Program-made: the position numbers and the translations under genes | Notes under the pieces: generated by a model | What the model was told of the DNA's origin: nothing | The model's database searches: none | The model's input: only the letters and a program-made list of their open reading frames with translations | In this document: positions 26,205 through 35,835 of the stretch, one piece after another | Layout of the letters: each line of letters begins with the position of its first letter | How positions within the stretch are numbered: position 1 is the first letter of the stretch | DNA from: Pseudomonas sp. HN11 | Lineage (GTDB): Bacteria > Pseudomonadota > Gammaproteobacteria > Pseudomonadales > Pseudomonadaceae | DNA: 64,000 bases | Assembly (NCBI RefSeq): GCF_021390155.1 | Contig: NZ_CP089985.1 | Coordinates: 2,863,001 to 2,927,000 of the forward strand | Reading direction: 5' to 3'

Positions 26205-27845
26205 TTACTTGGGATAGAGCGGCGGCAAGCTGGTGGTATCCGCCGCCGGATCTTGCTCGCGATCTGCCACCGGAATGGCTTTTACCGCACGCCACAGGTC
26301 TTCACCCAGCCAGAAATGCCCACTCTCGCTATACAGCGCGCCATTCAACCCATCAAGCGCATCCGACAACGGCACAAACCGCGCCGCCATATCCGCGAGC
26401 GTTTCCGGCTGCTGCCGCGCCCAGGCGTCGAGGGCCTGGCGGGTGGCTTGCGGGTCGTTGGCCTGGGTGGCGCGTTTGAGGTCGTCGAGCAACGTGCGCG
26501 GGCTCGGGCCGGTTTGCGCGGCACGCAACACGGCCGGTTGCCGACGTGCGCGCCACCACAAGCCAAAACCCAGCAGGGTGGTGCAGGCGAGCAACAGCGT
26601 GCTGAGCTGCCACAACCACAGGTGGTTGTCGTCAGGGGCGGTGATCACGGTGGGCGTGGCGGGGGTGTCGACTGCCAGGCTGGGGTTGATGGCGACCTGC
26701 ACGGTGCGCGCGGGCAAGCTGGTGCGCTCCAGGTGATCCTCGTGGGTGTTCCACCACACTACCTCCACGGCGGGCAGCTCCAGGCTGCCGGCGCGGGTGG
26801 GCACCAGGGCTTCGCGGTCTTCGCGGCTACCGATCAGGCCACGGTCGTTGGTCTGGTTGCCGAGCACCGGCTGGTCCGGGTAGCGACGCAGTCCGTTGAT
26901 GTCGGTGCTGGGCAGGGCCGGCAGTTGGGCGCTGGACAGGCCTTCGGCCTTGACCGTGAGGCTGCGGGTCAGGGAGTCGCCGACCTGCACATGTTCCGGT
27001 TCCGGGTTCCAGTTTTCGCTCAGGGTCAGGCTGCGTGCCGGCAGCCACGGCGTATCGGCGGGATACAGCGTCGGTTTGGGTTTGACCACCAGTGGCAGCT
27101 CTGCGGAACTCACGTGGATCAACTTACCGGGCTTGGTGCCTTGCAGGGTGTTTTCCTGGGGCGGGCGCGATTCTACCAGTGTCGCGCTGAAGGTCTGCGC
27201 CGGAATCGCCAGGGTGCCGCTGTGCTGCGGATAGATCGCGTAGCGGGTCTCGATCACGCCATGGCGGATGCTGTTGATGACCTTTTCGTAGGTGCGTGAC
27301 TCACCCAACTGCTCCACACGCGCATCGGCGATCTGCAGGGGCGTGAGGCTGCTGTCGTCATACAGCGACACCGAGTGATAGACGCGCACGGTCAACAGCG
27401 CCTGGGCCTGGACGTAGACGCTGGCCTGGTCGAGATTGGCCTCGACAAACACCGGCGCCAGCTCGGCGGCGATGTTCTGGCTGGCGGTCTCCACCACTTG
27501 CAGGCTGATCGGTTGGGTCTTGTAGTCGCCCACCTGCAGGGGCGGGATGACCACTGTGCCGTTTTCCTTGGGCAATAAGGTGATGATCCAGCGCGTGGTG
27601 GCGTGGTTGTCGCCGCCCAGGGTGGTGAGCTGGTTGATCTGGCGCGTGCCGCTGACTTCGAATTGCTCATCCAGCGGCGACAGGTCCGGCTTGCCGAACT
27701 GCGTGACATCGCTGGATTCCACCGTCAGTTCCACCGTTTCCCCGGAGTTGACGCGGCTGCGGTCGACGCTGGCGGTCAGGGTCGCCGCCTGGGCGTCGCC
27801 TGCCGAGAGGGCGAGCAGGAGCAAAAGGGTGGTGCGGCGGCTCAT
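26205..27845 (-). CDS. batD: BatD, membrane-anchored BatD-family protein
   Basis: Last gene of the moxR/bat operon (546 aa). A signal peptide (TLLLLLALSAGDAQA) leads into a periplasmic region with BatD repeats: ASVDRSRVNSGETVELTVESSD, QFEVSGTRQINQLTTLGGD, and a second Ig-like unit (SLTLSENWNPEPEHVQVGDSLTR). A TM helix near 407-430 (WQLSTLLLACTTLLGFGLWW) precedes a cytoplasmic tail. Bat proteins have been linked to stress and oxygen tolerance, probably as membrane chaperone-like complexes with MoxR ATPase; that role is family knowledge. It overlaps the upstream gene by 4 bp (ATGA). Confidence 0.9.
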   Translation of the reverse strand: MSRRTTLLLLLALSAGDAQAATLTASVDRSRVNSGETVELTVESSDVTQFGKPDLSPLDEQFEVSGTRQINQLTTLGGDNHATTRWIITLLPKENGTVVIPPLQVGDYKTQPISLQVVETASQNIAAELAPVFVEANLDQASVYVQAQALLTVRVYHSVSLYDDSSLTPLQIADARVEQLGESRTYEKVINSIRHGVIETRYAIYPQHSGTLAIPAQTFSATLVESRPPQENTLQGTKPGKLIHVSSAELPLVVKPKPTLYPADTPWLPARSLTLSENWNPEPEHVQVGDSLTRSLTVKAEGLSSAQLPALPSTDINGLRRYPDQPVLGNQTNDRGLIGSREDREALVPTRAGSLELPAVEVVWWNTHEDHLERTSLPARTVQVAINPSLAVDTPATPTVITAPDDNHLWLWQLSTLLLACTTLLGFGLWWRARRQPAVLRAAQTGPSPRTLLDDLKRATQANDPQATRQALDAWARQQPETLADMAARFVPLSDALDGLNGALYSESGHFWLGEDLWRAVKAIPVADREQDPAADTTSLPPLYPK

Positions 27846-29578
27846 CGAGTCTTGTCCTGATGTTGTTGCTGTTCGTACCAGAATTTGCGGCGCAGCAGCT
27901 CGCCGGGATTATCCGGGATCTCCTGCAGCCATTGCTCCAGGGCCTGGCGGTGTTCACCGTCGAGGCTGGCGTCATTGGGGCGCAGCGGCGGGGTGGTGGT
28001 TTGTTCGTCGCCCAGTTCGCTGCCCGGTACTTCGTTGCCTGCGGTTTGCGGTGTCTTGCCGGGTTGGGTGTCGTCAGTACCGGCTCCCTGGCCCTGGGAC
28101 GATGGCTCGCCCCCCGTAGCATTTTGCCCGCTGGCGCCCGGTTGCGCAGTTTGGCCGGGTTGGGTGGTTTCGTCATCTTCGTTTTTTGCAGGCCCGGTTG
28201 GTTCCGGTTGTGACTGTTCCTGCATCAGGGTTTCCACTATCGCCTTGTTTTTCAGGGCCGGTTGCAGGTCGGGCTGGGCTTCGAGGGCCTGTTCGTAGGC
28301 ATCGATGGCGGCTTCCAGCTCGCCGGATTTGGCCAGGGCATTACCCCGATTGTAGTGAGCGTAGGCGTCATTGCCTTCGGCAAACAGCTTGATGGCCTCT
28401 GCATAGTTGCCCGCTTCGTACAAAGCCACGCCTTTCCACTGCGGGTCTTCGAAGTGTTCGGCGGCTTCGGCGGGGCGTTTTTTCTTCAGCAGGTACTGGC
28501 CTTGCTGGTCGGGACGCAGCCACAAATCCTGCAGGTCGAACGCGTAGCTGGGCTGCGGCGCGCTCAATAACAGCAACGGCAGGCAGAACAACCAGCCGCG
28601 CCGCGCCGCACAAGCTGCGAGCAGCAACAGGGGCAAGAGCAGCCAGTAACCCTGGTCGGCCCAAGTGTCGAGGTGCAGCAATTGGCCGTCATTGCGCAAG
28701 GTTTGCGGCGGGTCGAGCACGCCGAGTTGGCGCAAGTCCTTGTCGTCCAGGCGCGCGGCACGGTAGCGGCCGCCCATCTCACTGGCGAAGGCCTTGAGTG
28801 TCGGGCTGTCGAGGCGCGGCACCAGAATCGCGCCTTGTTCATCCTTGAGGAACTCGCCGCTTTCCTGAGTGACTGGCGTACCTTCGCGGCTGCCGATGCC
28901 GAGGATCGACAGGGTGGGCGATTGTGCGTTTTGCAGTAGCAAGCGAATGCCCTGGCGTTCCTGTTTGGACAGCGAGGAACCCATCAGCAGCAGGCGACCC
29001 TGGCCGAGGCCGCTTTGCTTGAGCAGGCCGAGGGCTTTCTCGACGGCCAGGTCGGCGCGGTGACCGGCCTCGGGCATGATCGACGGGCGCAGGGCGTCCA
29101 GCAGGTTGCGGCTGGTGGCCAGGTCGTCCGACAGCGGCACCAGGGTGTGGGCGCTGCCGGCATACACGACGATGGCGGTTTGCGCATCGGTGCGCGCCTG
29201 CAACAAGTCGTACAGTTTGCGCCGTGCCTGCTCCAGACGGTTGGGCGGGCTGTCGGTGGCGAGCATTTCCGGGGTCAGTTCCAGCAGCACCACCAAAGGA
29301 TCGGAGGGCTTCTGGCTGGATTGTTCAACCCGCTGCCAACTGGGACCGAGTAACGCCAGCACGGCCAATAGCCAGGCAATGCCCAGCACTACCCACGGCG
29401 ATTTACTCTCACGGCCGTTGCCACCACTGAGCAGCACGGCGTGAAAGGCCGGCGGCAGGATCATCTGCCAGCGCCCGGCACGCTTTTGCCGATGCCACAG
29501 GTGCCACAGCAACCAGCCGAGCAACGGCAGCAGCAACAACCACCAGGGACGGAACCAGTGTGGCCACAGGTCGATCAT
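27842..29578 (-). CDS. batB: BatB/BatC-type VWA plus TPR membrane protein
   Basis: A 578-aa fusion of a von Willebrand A domain and a TPR region. Two N-terminal TM helices (WWLLLLPLLGWLLW; WVVLGIAWLLAVLALLG) precede the VWA domain at about 85-300, a further hydrophobic pair lies near 305-340, and TPR units follow (YEAGNYAEAIKLF, YNRGNALAKSGELEAAIDAYEQAL). The tail is low-complexity, rich in Gln, Thr, Pro and Gly. The VWA metal site is degenerate: the usual DxSxS reads ELTPE. ATG overlaps the batA stop as ATGA; an ORF extension of 14 codons upstream lies inside batA and was rejected. Confidence 0.88.
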   Translation of the reverse strand: MIDLWPHWFRPWWLLLLPLLGWLLWHLWHRQKRAGRWQMILPPAFHAVLLSGGNGRESKSPWVVLGIAWLLAVLALLGPSWQRVEQSSQKPSDPLVVLLELTPEMLATDSPPNRLEQARRKLYDLLQARTDAQTAIVVYAGSAHTLVPLSDDLATSRNLLDALRPSIMPEAGHRADLAVEKALGLLKQSGLGQGRLLLMGSSLSKQERQGIRLLLQNAQSPTLSILGIGSREGTPVTQESGEFLKDEQGAILVPRLDSPTLKAFASEMGGRYRAARLDDKDLRQLGVLDPPQTLRNDGQLLHLDTWADQGYWLLLPLLLLAACAARRGWLFCLPLLLLSAPQPSYAFDLQDLWLRPDQQGQYLLKKKRPAEAAEHFEDPQWKGVALYEAGNYAEAIKLFAEGNDAYAHYNRGNALAKSGELEAAIDAYEQALEAQPDLQPALKNKAIVETLMQEQSQPEPTGPAKNEDDETTQPGQTAQPGASGQNATGGEPSSQGQGAGTDDTQPGKTPQTAGNEVPGSELGDEQTTTPPLRPNDASLDGEHRQALEQWLQEIPDNPGELLRRKFWYEQQQHQDKTR

Positions 29579-30663
29579 CGACGCCTCCGCAAACGCAGGC
29601 GTTTGAGGCGCTGGCGCCATTCCGGGTGCTGTTGCAGGAAAATCCTCTTGCTCGACAATTTGTTGAACAGCCGTTGCAGCGCGTTGTTCGGCCAGCGTTC
29701 TTGAATCACCAGCAACATGCTCAGCACCAAAGCGAGGGCCAGCGGGGCGCTGTACAACGCCAGGGCGGGACGCGCTTGCGTCGGTTGCTGTTCAACCGGC
29801 TCGAGTTTATCGAGGGTCTCTTTGATCGCTTGCAGCTCATCGCCATCGCGGGCCCGGAAGTACTGGCCGTTGGTGGCCTCGGCGATGGCCTTGAGCGCTG
29901 GTTCGTCGAGGTCCAGGCTCGGGTTTACGCCCAGGATGCCCAGTGAACCGGTTTGTTCCGGATCGGCGCCGATGCCGATCGGGTAGATCTTCACACCTTC
30001 TTCAGCAGCCAGACGCGCGGCGGTCAACGGGTCGATCTGCCCGGCATTATTGGCACCGTCAGTGACCAGAACCAGCACGCGGCTCTGTGCGGGGCGCTGG
30101 CGCAGGCGTTTCAGGGCCAGGCCGATGGCGTCGCCAATCGCGGTGTTCTTGCCGGCAATGCCGATGCGCGCTTCATCCAGCCAGGTGCGCACGGTGCGGC
30201 GATCAAAAGTCAGCGGCGCTTGCAGGTAGGCCTGGCTGCCGAACAGGATCAGGCCCACGCGATCACCTTCGCGCCCCTCCAGAAAATCGCCGAGCAGGTG
30301 CTTGACCAGGCTCAAGCGGCTAACATCTTCGTCCTGCCAGTTCATGTCGGGGAAATCCATCGACCCCGACACGTCAACCGCTACCAGCAGGTCGCGGCCG
30401 CTGGCGGCGATGGGCAGTGGTTCTGCGAGCCATTCCGGCCGTGCCGCAGCAGTCAGCAGCAGCAACCACAGCACCACGAATGGCGCTTGTTGGCGCCAGC
30501 CGGGCAGGTTGACGCGGGCGCGGCGACGGGCCAGGCCTTCGAGGTCGTTGAGGTAGCTGACTTTCAACGCGGGCTCACCGCTGTCGGCGGCCGGTAGCAC
30601 AAGGCGCATCAACCACGGCAAGGGCAACAGGGCGAAGATCCACGGCCAGGCGAACTCAAACAT
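29575..30663 (-). CDS. batA: BatA, VWA-domain membrane protein
   Basis: VWA-domain inner-membrane protein (362 aa). Two N-terminal hydrophobic segments (FAWPWIFALLPLPWLMRLVL and FVVLWLLLLTAAA) are followed by the VWA domain with an intact MIDAS motif DVSGS (LVAVDVSGSMDF, near residue 92), then IGLALKRL and LVTDGANNAG. A C-terminal TM helix (ALYSAPLALALVLSMLLVIQ) anchors the other side. An intact MIDAS here contrasts with the degenerate site in the following VWA protein, suggesting that BatA is the metal-dependent ligand binder of the pair. It overlaps the DUF4381 gene by 8 bp. Confidence 0.9.
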   Translation of the reverse strand: MFEFAWPWIFALLPLPWLMRLVLPAADSGEPALKVSYLNDLEGLARRRARVNLPGWRQQAPFVVLWLLLLTAAARPEWLAEPLPIAASGRDLLVAVDVSGSMDFPDMNWQDEDVSRLSLVKHLLGDFLEGREGDRVGLILFGSQAYLQAPLTFDRRTVRTWLDEARIGIAGKNTAIGDAIGLALKRLRQRPAQSRVLVLVTDGANNAGQIDPLTAARLAAEEGVKIYPIGIGADPEQTGSLGILGVNPSLDLDEPALKAIAEATNGQYFRARDGDELQAIKETLDKLEPVEQQPTQARPALALYSAPLALALVLSMLLVIQERWPNNALQRLFNKLSSKRIFLQQHPEWRQRLKRLRLRRRR

Positions 30664-31150
30664 GTTTGCGAATCCAGGTGTCGACGGCCTGGGTCAGACC
30701 GGCGATGGCCTTGTCGTCGAGCTTGCATTCGGGTTTGTAGGCGCCTTCTACCAATACCATCCAACGCGTGAGGCCGGCAGCGGGGCAGCGGTTGTCGAGG
30801 AACGCCAGCCATTTGCGGCCATTGAGGGTGTGGCTCTGGCTGTAGGGGTAGTCGTTGCGGCACAGGCGCTTGAGCAGGCCATTGAGCTGTTGCAGCCAGG
30901 CACCGGCGGGCGCGCCATCGTAAGGCTTGGGCATCAATGCCAGCTCTGCCAGGGCAGCGATGCGCAGCGGATCCAGCGGTTGTTCGGCGCGGGCGATGGG
31001 GCGGCGGGTCGGCAGAAAACGGCGCAGTGACCACAGGCCCCAGCCGAGCAGTGGAATCATCAGCAGCAACAGCCACCAGCCCGGCGCAGGCGGCCAGAAG
31101 CCGATGGCGGGCGGCGCGATCAGCGGTTGCAGTTGGTCAAGGCTGCTCAT
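30656..31150 (-). CDS. DUF4381 membrane protein of the bat operon
   Basis: A 164-aa protein with one N-terminal TM helix (PAPGWWLLLLMIPLLGWGLWSL) and a cytoplasmic helical domain (LRIAALAELALMPKPYDGAPAGAWLQQLNGLLKRLC), the DUF4381 pattern always seen between the DUF58 and BatA genes in Pseudomonas. ATGA overlap with the DUF58 stop and an 8-bp overlap with batA show tight coupling. The biochemical role is unknown. Confidence 0.85.
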   Translation of the reverse strand: MSSLDQLQPLIAPPAIGFWPPAPGWWLLLLMIPLLGWGLWSLRRFLPTRRPIARAEQPLDPLRIAALAELALMPKPYDGAPAGAWLQQLNGLLKRLCRNDYPYSQSHTLNGRKWLAFLDNRCPAAGLTRWMVLVEGAYKPECKLDDKAIAGLTQAVDTWIRKHV

Positions 31151-32079
31151 TGTTTTTTAACCGGGCGTTGCGGGTTGAGGTATTCGCGCAGTTGCTCGAC
31201 CATTTCGCTCTGGGTGCTCAGGGGCATCAACAGCACACGCAGTTTCTGGGCGAGCAGTTCCCAGCGGGCAATGCGCGTTTCGGCCTGGGCCTTGTAGGCC
31301 TGGCGCAGATCGAAATTCAGCGTGTCCAGCTCCAGCTGGGCGCCGCGTTCGGCGAAGCGCAACAGCCCGGCGGCGGGCAGGGCGTGGTCGAGCGGATCGG
31401 AAATCGGTAGCAGCAACAAATCGCAATGTCGCGAGAGTAAGCTCAGCTGTTGCTCGGCGCTCTCAGTCAGCGCACGTTCATCGCAGATCACAATCACCAG
31501 GCTGCCGGGGCGCAGCACTTCGCGGCCACGGCGCAGGGCCATGCCGAGGGCGTCAGCTTCGGGGCGGCTTTCGGTGCTCAGGCTCTGGTTGACGCGCACC
31601 AGGCGGTTGAGCAATTGCAGCAGGCTTTGCTTGCTGCGGCGCGGCTTGATTTCGTAGTGCTCGCTGTCGCCGAACACCAGACCGCCCACGCGGTCGTTGT
31701 GCCCGAGCGCGGCCCAGCCGATCAGGCTGGCGGCCTGTGCGGCCAGCACCGACTTGAACATCTGCCCCGAGCCGAAAAACAGCCGGCAACTTTGTTCCAC
31801 CATGATGAAGATCGGCCGTTCGCGTTCTTCATGGAACAGTTTGGTGTGCGGCTCCTGGGTGCGTGCCGTCACACGCCAGTCGATGGTGCGCACGTCGTCC
31901 CCGGCCTGGTACACGCGCACCTGATCGAAATCCACACCACGCCCGCGCAACTTGGAGTGATGCAAGCCGATCAACGGGCTGCGTTGGCTTGGCGTGGAAA
32001 ACAGCTGCACTTCGCGCACGCGATGGCGCATCTCGATCAATTCGCTGAGCGTGACGCGGATTCCTGCGCTGGCGTTCAT
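31147..32079 (-). CDS. DUF58 (VWA-like) protein of the moxR operon
   Basis: Cytoplasmic DUF58 protein (about 310 aa). The signature region HHSKLRGRGVDFDQVRVYQAGDDVRTIDWRVTARTQEPHTKLFHEERERPIFIMVEQS includes the conserved GDDxRxIDWR block; a VWA-like fold follows with LVIVICDERAL. The ATG at 32079 is chosen; an in-frame TTG three codons earlier would overlap the moxR stop and is possible. Second gene of the operon, directly after moxR. DUF58 proteins accompany MoxR ATPases almost without exception. Confidence 0.87.
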   Translation of the reverse strand: MNASAGIRVTLSELIEMRHRVREVQLFSTPSQRSPLIGLHHSKLRGRGVDFDQVRVYQAGDDVRTIDWRVTARTQEPHTKLFHEERERPIFIMVEQSCRLFFGSGQMFKSVLAAQAASLIGWAALGHNDRVGGLVFGDSEHYEIKPRRSKQSLLQLLNRLVRVNQSLSTESRPEADALGMALRRGREVLRPGSLVIVICDERALTESAEQQLSLLSRHCDLLLLPISDPLDHALPAAGLLRFAERGAQLELDTLNFDLRQAYKAQAETRIARWELLAQKLRVLLMPLSTQSEMVEQLREYLNPQRPVKKQ

Positions 32080-32084
32080 GGGTT

Positions 32085-33044
<960 letters not shown>

Positions 33045-33191
33045 CGATGACGGTTCCTGGAGAGATGAGCCCGGTGGTCGAGAAAAAAACGCCGGGCTTG
33101 GGAGGCTTACTTTAATGCATCGAAGGGGGTGGCGACTAACCGCGTAACGGGTATTTTTGGCAAAACTTGTAGGAATTTTGTGTGGGGGGCA

Positions 33192-33542
33192 TCAAGCGCG
33201 GACGTAGGTGCCAGTGCCTTTGAGGATGTTTTGCAGGGTTTGCTCAACCTCGGCCATATCCGACGCGGCCGTGGTGTGGGTGATCTCAAGGTGATCCTTG
33301 CCGCCCAGTGCATCCGCATCACCCGCTGCCAGCTCGACCCGCAGGGTGGTGTCACTCAGCGTGACCTTTAGCCCATCCAGGGTTGACGGCTCGTAATCCC
33401 AGGTCAGCTCCACTTCGTCCTCATCCGGGTAACGGGTGAGCATGAACATCTCGCCGTTCTTGCCGTGGCAGCAGAGCATGGCCATGTTGTCTTCTTCTTC
33501 ATCGCACGGGTTGACGATCAAGTGGGCAGTGGTGAGTTGCAT
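33192..33542 (-). CDS. Conserved small protein of unknown function
   Basis: A 116-aa acidic cytoplasmic protein starting MQLTTAHLIVNPCDEEEDNM. The central part (MLCCHGKNGEMFMLTRYPDEDEVELTWDYEP) and the C-terminus (HLEITHTTAASDMAEVEQTLQNIL) look like an alternating beta-sheet domain with one final helix. An adjacent Cys pair (LCCHG) is the only conspicuous motif. The gene stands alone, 147 bp upstream of moxR on the same strand. I do not recognise a family. Confidence 0.6.
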   Translation of the reverse strand: MQLTTAHLIVNPCDEEEDNMAMLCCHGKNGEMFMLTRYPDEDEVELTWDYEPSTLDGLKVTLSDTTLRVELAAGDADALGGKDHLEITHTTAASDMAEVEQTLQNILKGTGTYVRA

Positions 33543-33645
33543 GGGCGGTCCTGTCTACGGGTGGGGGGGCGCAATTCTGCCATTGCTCATGCTTTTTTGC
33601 CGCTTCAACTGACGTTCGCGTGAGTGGCCGTCCCTGGCCAATGGC

Positions 33646-35346
33646 TCAGGCCTTGAATACAAAGCTCTTGATGGCTCCCGAAACAGGCGTGAAGGCTCTG
33701 CCGAAACCCTCGCTGAATATAGGCTTGGCGGTATTGAATGCCCCGCTGAAAATACGCTCGGTGGCGCCCGGCCGTTTGTTGATCTTATCATCGATGCCGA
33801 TACCGACTTCCGTCGCACCGATACCAATGCTCGCTGCCGTGAGTATTGCACCGACTGGAGGGTAGGCCAGGCCAAGGGGGGCGAGAACCAATAAACCGTA
33901 AGAGGCAATCTTCAACCAATTTACCGCTGCGTTTTTTTTGTGGTCGCTATTGAGTACGAATCGCTGAGCTGTCGCTGCTTTGGCTGCCTTCTCTGTGCGC
34001 TGTTGAAGTTCTTCAAAGGGATTACCCTTGATCTTTTCTCCGCCAAACACGCCGCCCTCGTTCCAAAAGCCAAGCTTCTCCTGGGTCTCTTCCGATACAT
34101 ACTGATTCAGTTGCTTGGTCATAAAGTCAATCCGCGCATCAGCGCCAAGGGTCACGCCCCCAAGCCATCCTGCAACGGGGCCGGTAGAGGGACGATCCTC
34201 GGGCCGGAACTGAATTTTGAGTGCTTCGGCTTTGTCAGGGGCCTTCAATTGTTCCCCCAGCCATCGATTCATGGCTTCAACCGAGTCAAAACCCTGCAGT
34301 GGGGGCATGTGGCCGGGAATATATAAAAGGGTCCGTTGAGTTATTTTGTCGCGTGTGTAGAACATTCTCGATTTAAAGCCATTGAACGTGAGAAATTTGG
34401 TTTCCAGATTCGGGTCGGCTTTATAAGGTTGTTTCAAGTCGTCGGGTGTTGCACTCAGATAAGTTTTATCCGCGGGCAGGCCTGCTACGGCCATGGCAAT
34501 TTTTCTGTCGTTTTCGGTCAAGGATTGGTTGTGGTGTTGTATATGCGCGCCCGTCAAGTACGCGACTGTCGCCGTGGACGTAAAGTCAGCGCGTGTATTA
34601 GCGTTCCAATACTGGTTCAAATAACTGTCGTACGGTTTTTTATAGGCGTTGTCCCAAACCATTTCTTTGAATGCTTTCGGGTCTATCGGAACATGGTTGC
34701 TGAGATCATAGATGTCGGGCGCCCCTGGATAAGGCTCGATGTAAATGCCGTGGGTCCATTTGTTATAGGTGATATTTTCTGGGGTTGTGTAGCTTCCGTC
34801 AGCGTTTGGGGGGCCGGTATGCCTCGACTTTTCGTCTATCTTGATCGGAGGGGGGCCGTCACGGTATTCGCTCCTGGAGTCCGGGCCGCTGAAATAGGGC
34901 AGTTTAATGTCCTGGATATTGAGCCGGGCCGCTTCGGTTAACGATATTTTTTGAGTGATGACGCCTTTGTTGGGTTCCTTATCACTCTTGTGGTTGAAAA
35001 CGATAGTTACCAAAAAGGTCTTGTCGGGATCAATGTTGGTAATTCCGAATGTTTCCTCGATATGGGCTTTTACCTGTTCTGAGGTGATCTCATTATCTGT
35101 TTTCATCGGCGTATAGTTTCTGGCGAGATTGTCTAGCCCTTTATTGCGTTTTACCGGTTCTTGAAAGCAGGTTTTAGAGGTTCCTTCTGGGGAGAGAACA
35201 GCCTTTGTTTGCGCCTGAGGGGGCAGGTCGTTCACCCCGCTATGGAGCGTATTCTGAGTTTTTGCATCATCGCTTGCCTTTGCTTGGGTGGCAGTTGGGA
35301 GGGCTGGAGTCTGCGGCGGGTTAGAGGCTGACGATGCAATGTACAT
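33646..35346 (-). CDS. Dermonecrotic-toxin-like (DUF6543-type) protein with C-terminal hydrophobic segment
   Basis: A protein of about 566 aa whose middle part matches the N-terminal domain of large Pseudomonas insecticidal/dermonecrotic-type toxins: ADFTSTATVAYLTGAHIQ, then FKSRMFYTRDKITQRTLLYIPGHMPPLQGF and MNRWLGEQLKAPDKAEAL. Those toxins are usually well over 1000 residues; here the chain ends after a hydrophobic double segment (YGLLVLAPLGLAYPPVGAILTAASIGIGATEVG) that could insert into membranes. The start is uncertain: ATG at 35346 has weak upstream GAGACG, and the frame is open to 35604. Base composition is more AT-rich than the flanking genes, which suggests transfer. No signal peptide. 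Target and export route are unknown. Confidence 0.6.
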   Translation of the reverse strand: MYIASSASNPPQTPALPTATQAKASDDAKTQNTLHSGVNDLPPQAQTKAVLSPEGTSKTCFQEPVKRNKGLDNLARNYTPMKTDNEITSEQVKAHIEETFGITNIDPDKTFLVTIVFNHKSDKEPNKGVITQKISLTEAARLNIQDIKLPYFSGPDSRSEYRDGPPPIKIDEKSRHTGPPNADGSYTTPENITYNKWTHGIYIEPYPGAPDIYDLSNHVPIDPKAFKEMVWDNAYKKPYDSYLNQYWNANTRADFTSTATVAYLTGAHIQHHNQSLTENDRKIAMAVAGLPADKTYLSATPDDLKQPYKADPNLETKFLTFNGFKSRMFYTRDKITQRTLLYIPGHMPPLQGFDSVEAMNRWLGEQLKAPDKAEALKIQFRPEDRPSTGPVAGWLGGVTLGADARIDFMTKQLNQYVSEETQEKLGFWNEGGVFGGEKIKGNPFEELQQRTEKAAKAATAQRFVLNSDHKKNAAVNWLKIASYGLLVLAPLGLAYPPVGAILTAASIGIGATEVGIGIDDKINKRPGATERIFSGAFNTAKPIFSEGFGRAFTPVSGAIKSFVFKA

Positions 35347-35835
35347 ATAGACGTCTCGGGAACGAATAGAGATCTTTCTTGAAGTAACTGAAACCCTTAT
35401 TGACGCCCTATTCGGTGGGCGGACCCTAAATAATAGTTCCATTGCGCGTGTGAGATATCGGATTTCGAACACGCAGTAGAACTGGCATCTACTCAAGTCT
35501 TTCGAGCTTGGTTGCTCCTCGTGCAACCCACGCTTGCGTGCTGTTGACCGAATATGTCGCAGTGCAGCAAGCAGCTGGCTTCCTACACTCGTTAAGCTGC
35601 GCAACGGATGTGCATGAGCCTGGCGCCTGACCTGCCCGTCGTTCCGTCACCCGGCAAGGTGCGCATCTTATGGACGTTGTATGTGACCTCATTGTCTTGT
35701 CCAGCTTCACCCACCTGTCACCCTGATTCGTTTATGGTGCTTAACTCGTCACCAGCGAACAGCGCTGACGGTCTCCCCGCAAGGGGATAACACGCGACGC
35801 TTCCATCAATAACAAGCCCAAGCGGAGTACCACAG
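35347..35835. other. Intergenic region upstream of gdhB
   Basis: A 489-bp divergent region. The first ~260 bp continue the open frame of the toxin-like gene and may be coding if a farther start is used. The gdhB-proximal part has a short hairpin with a GNRA-type loop, CCCCGCAAGGGG at 35775-35786, about 50 bp before the gdhB start. No RNA gene or conserved operator was recognised. Confidence 0.4.
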
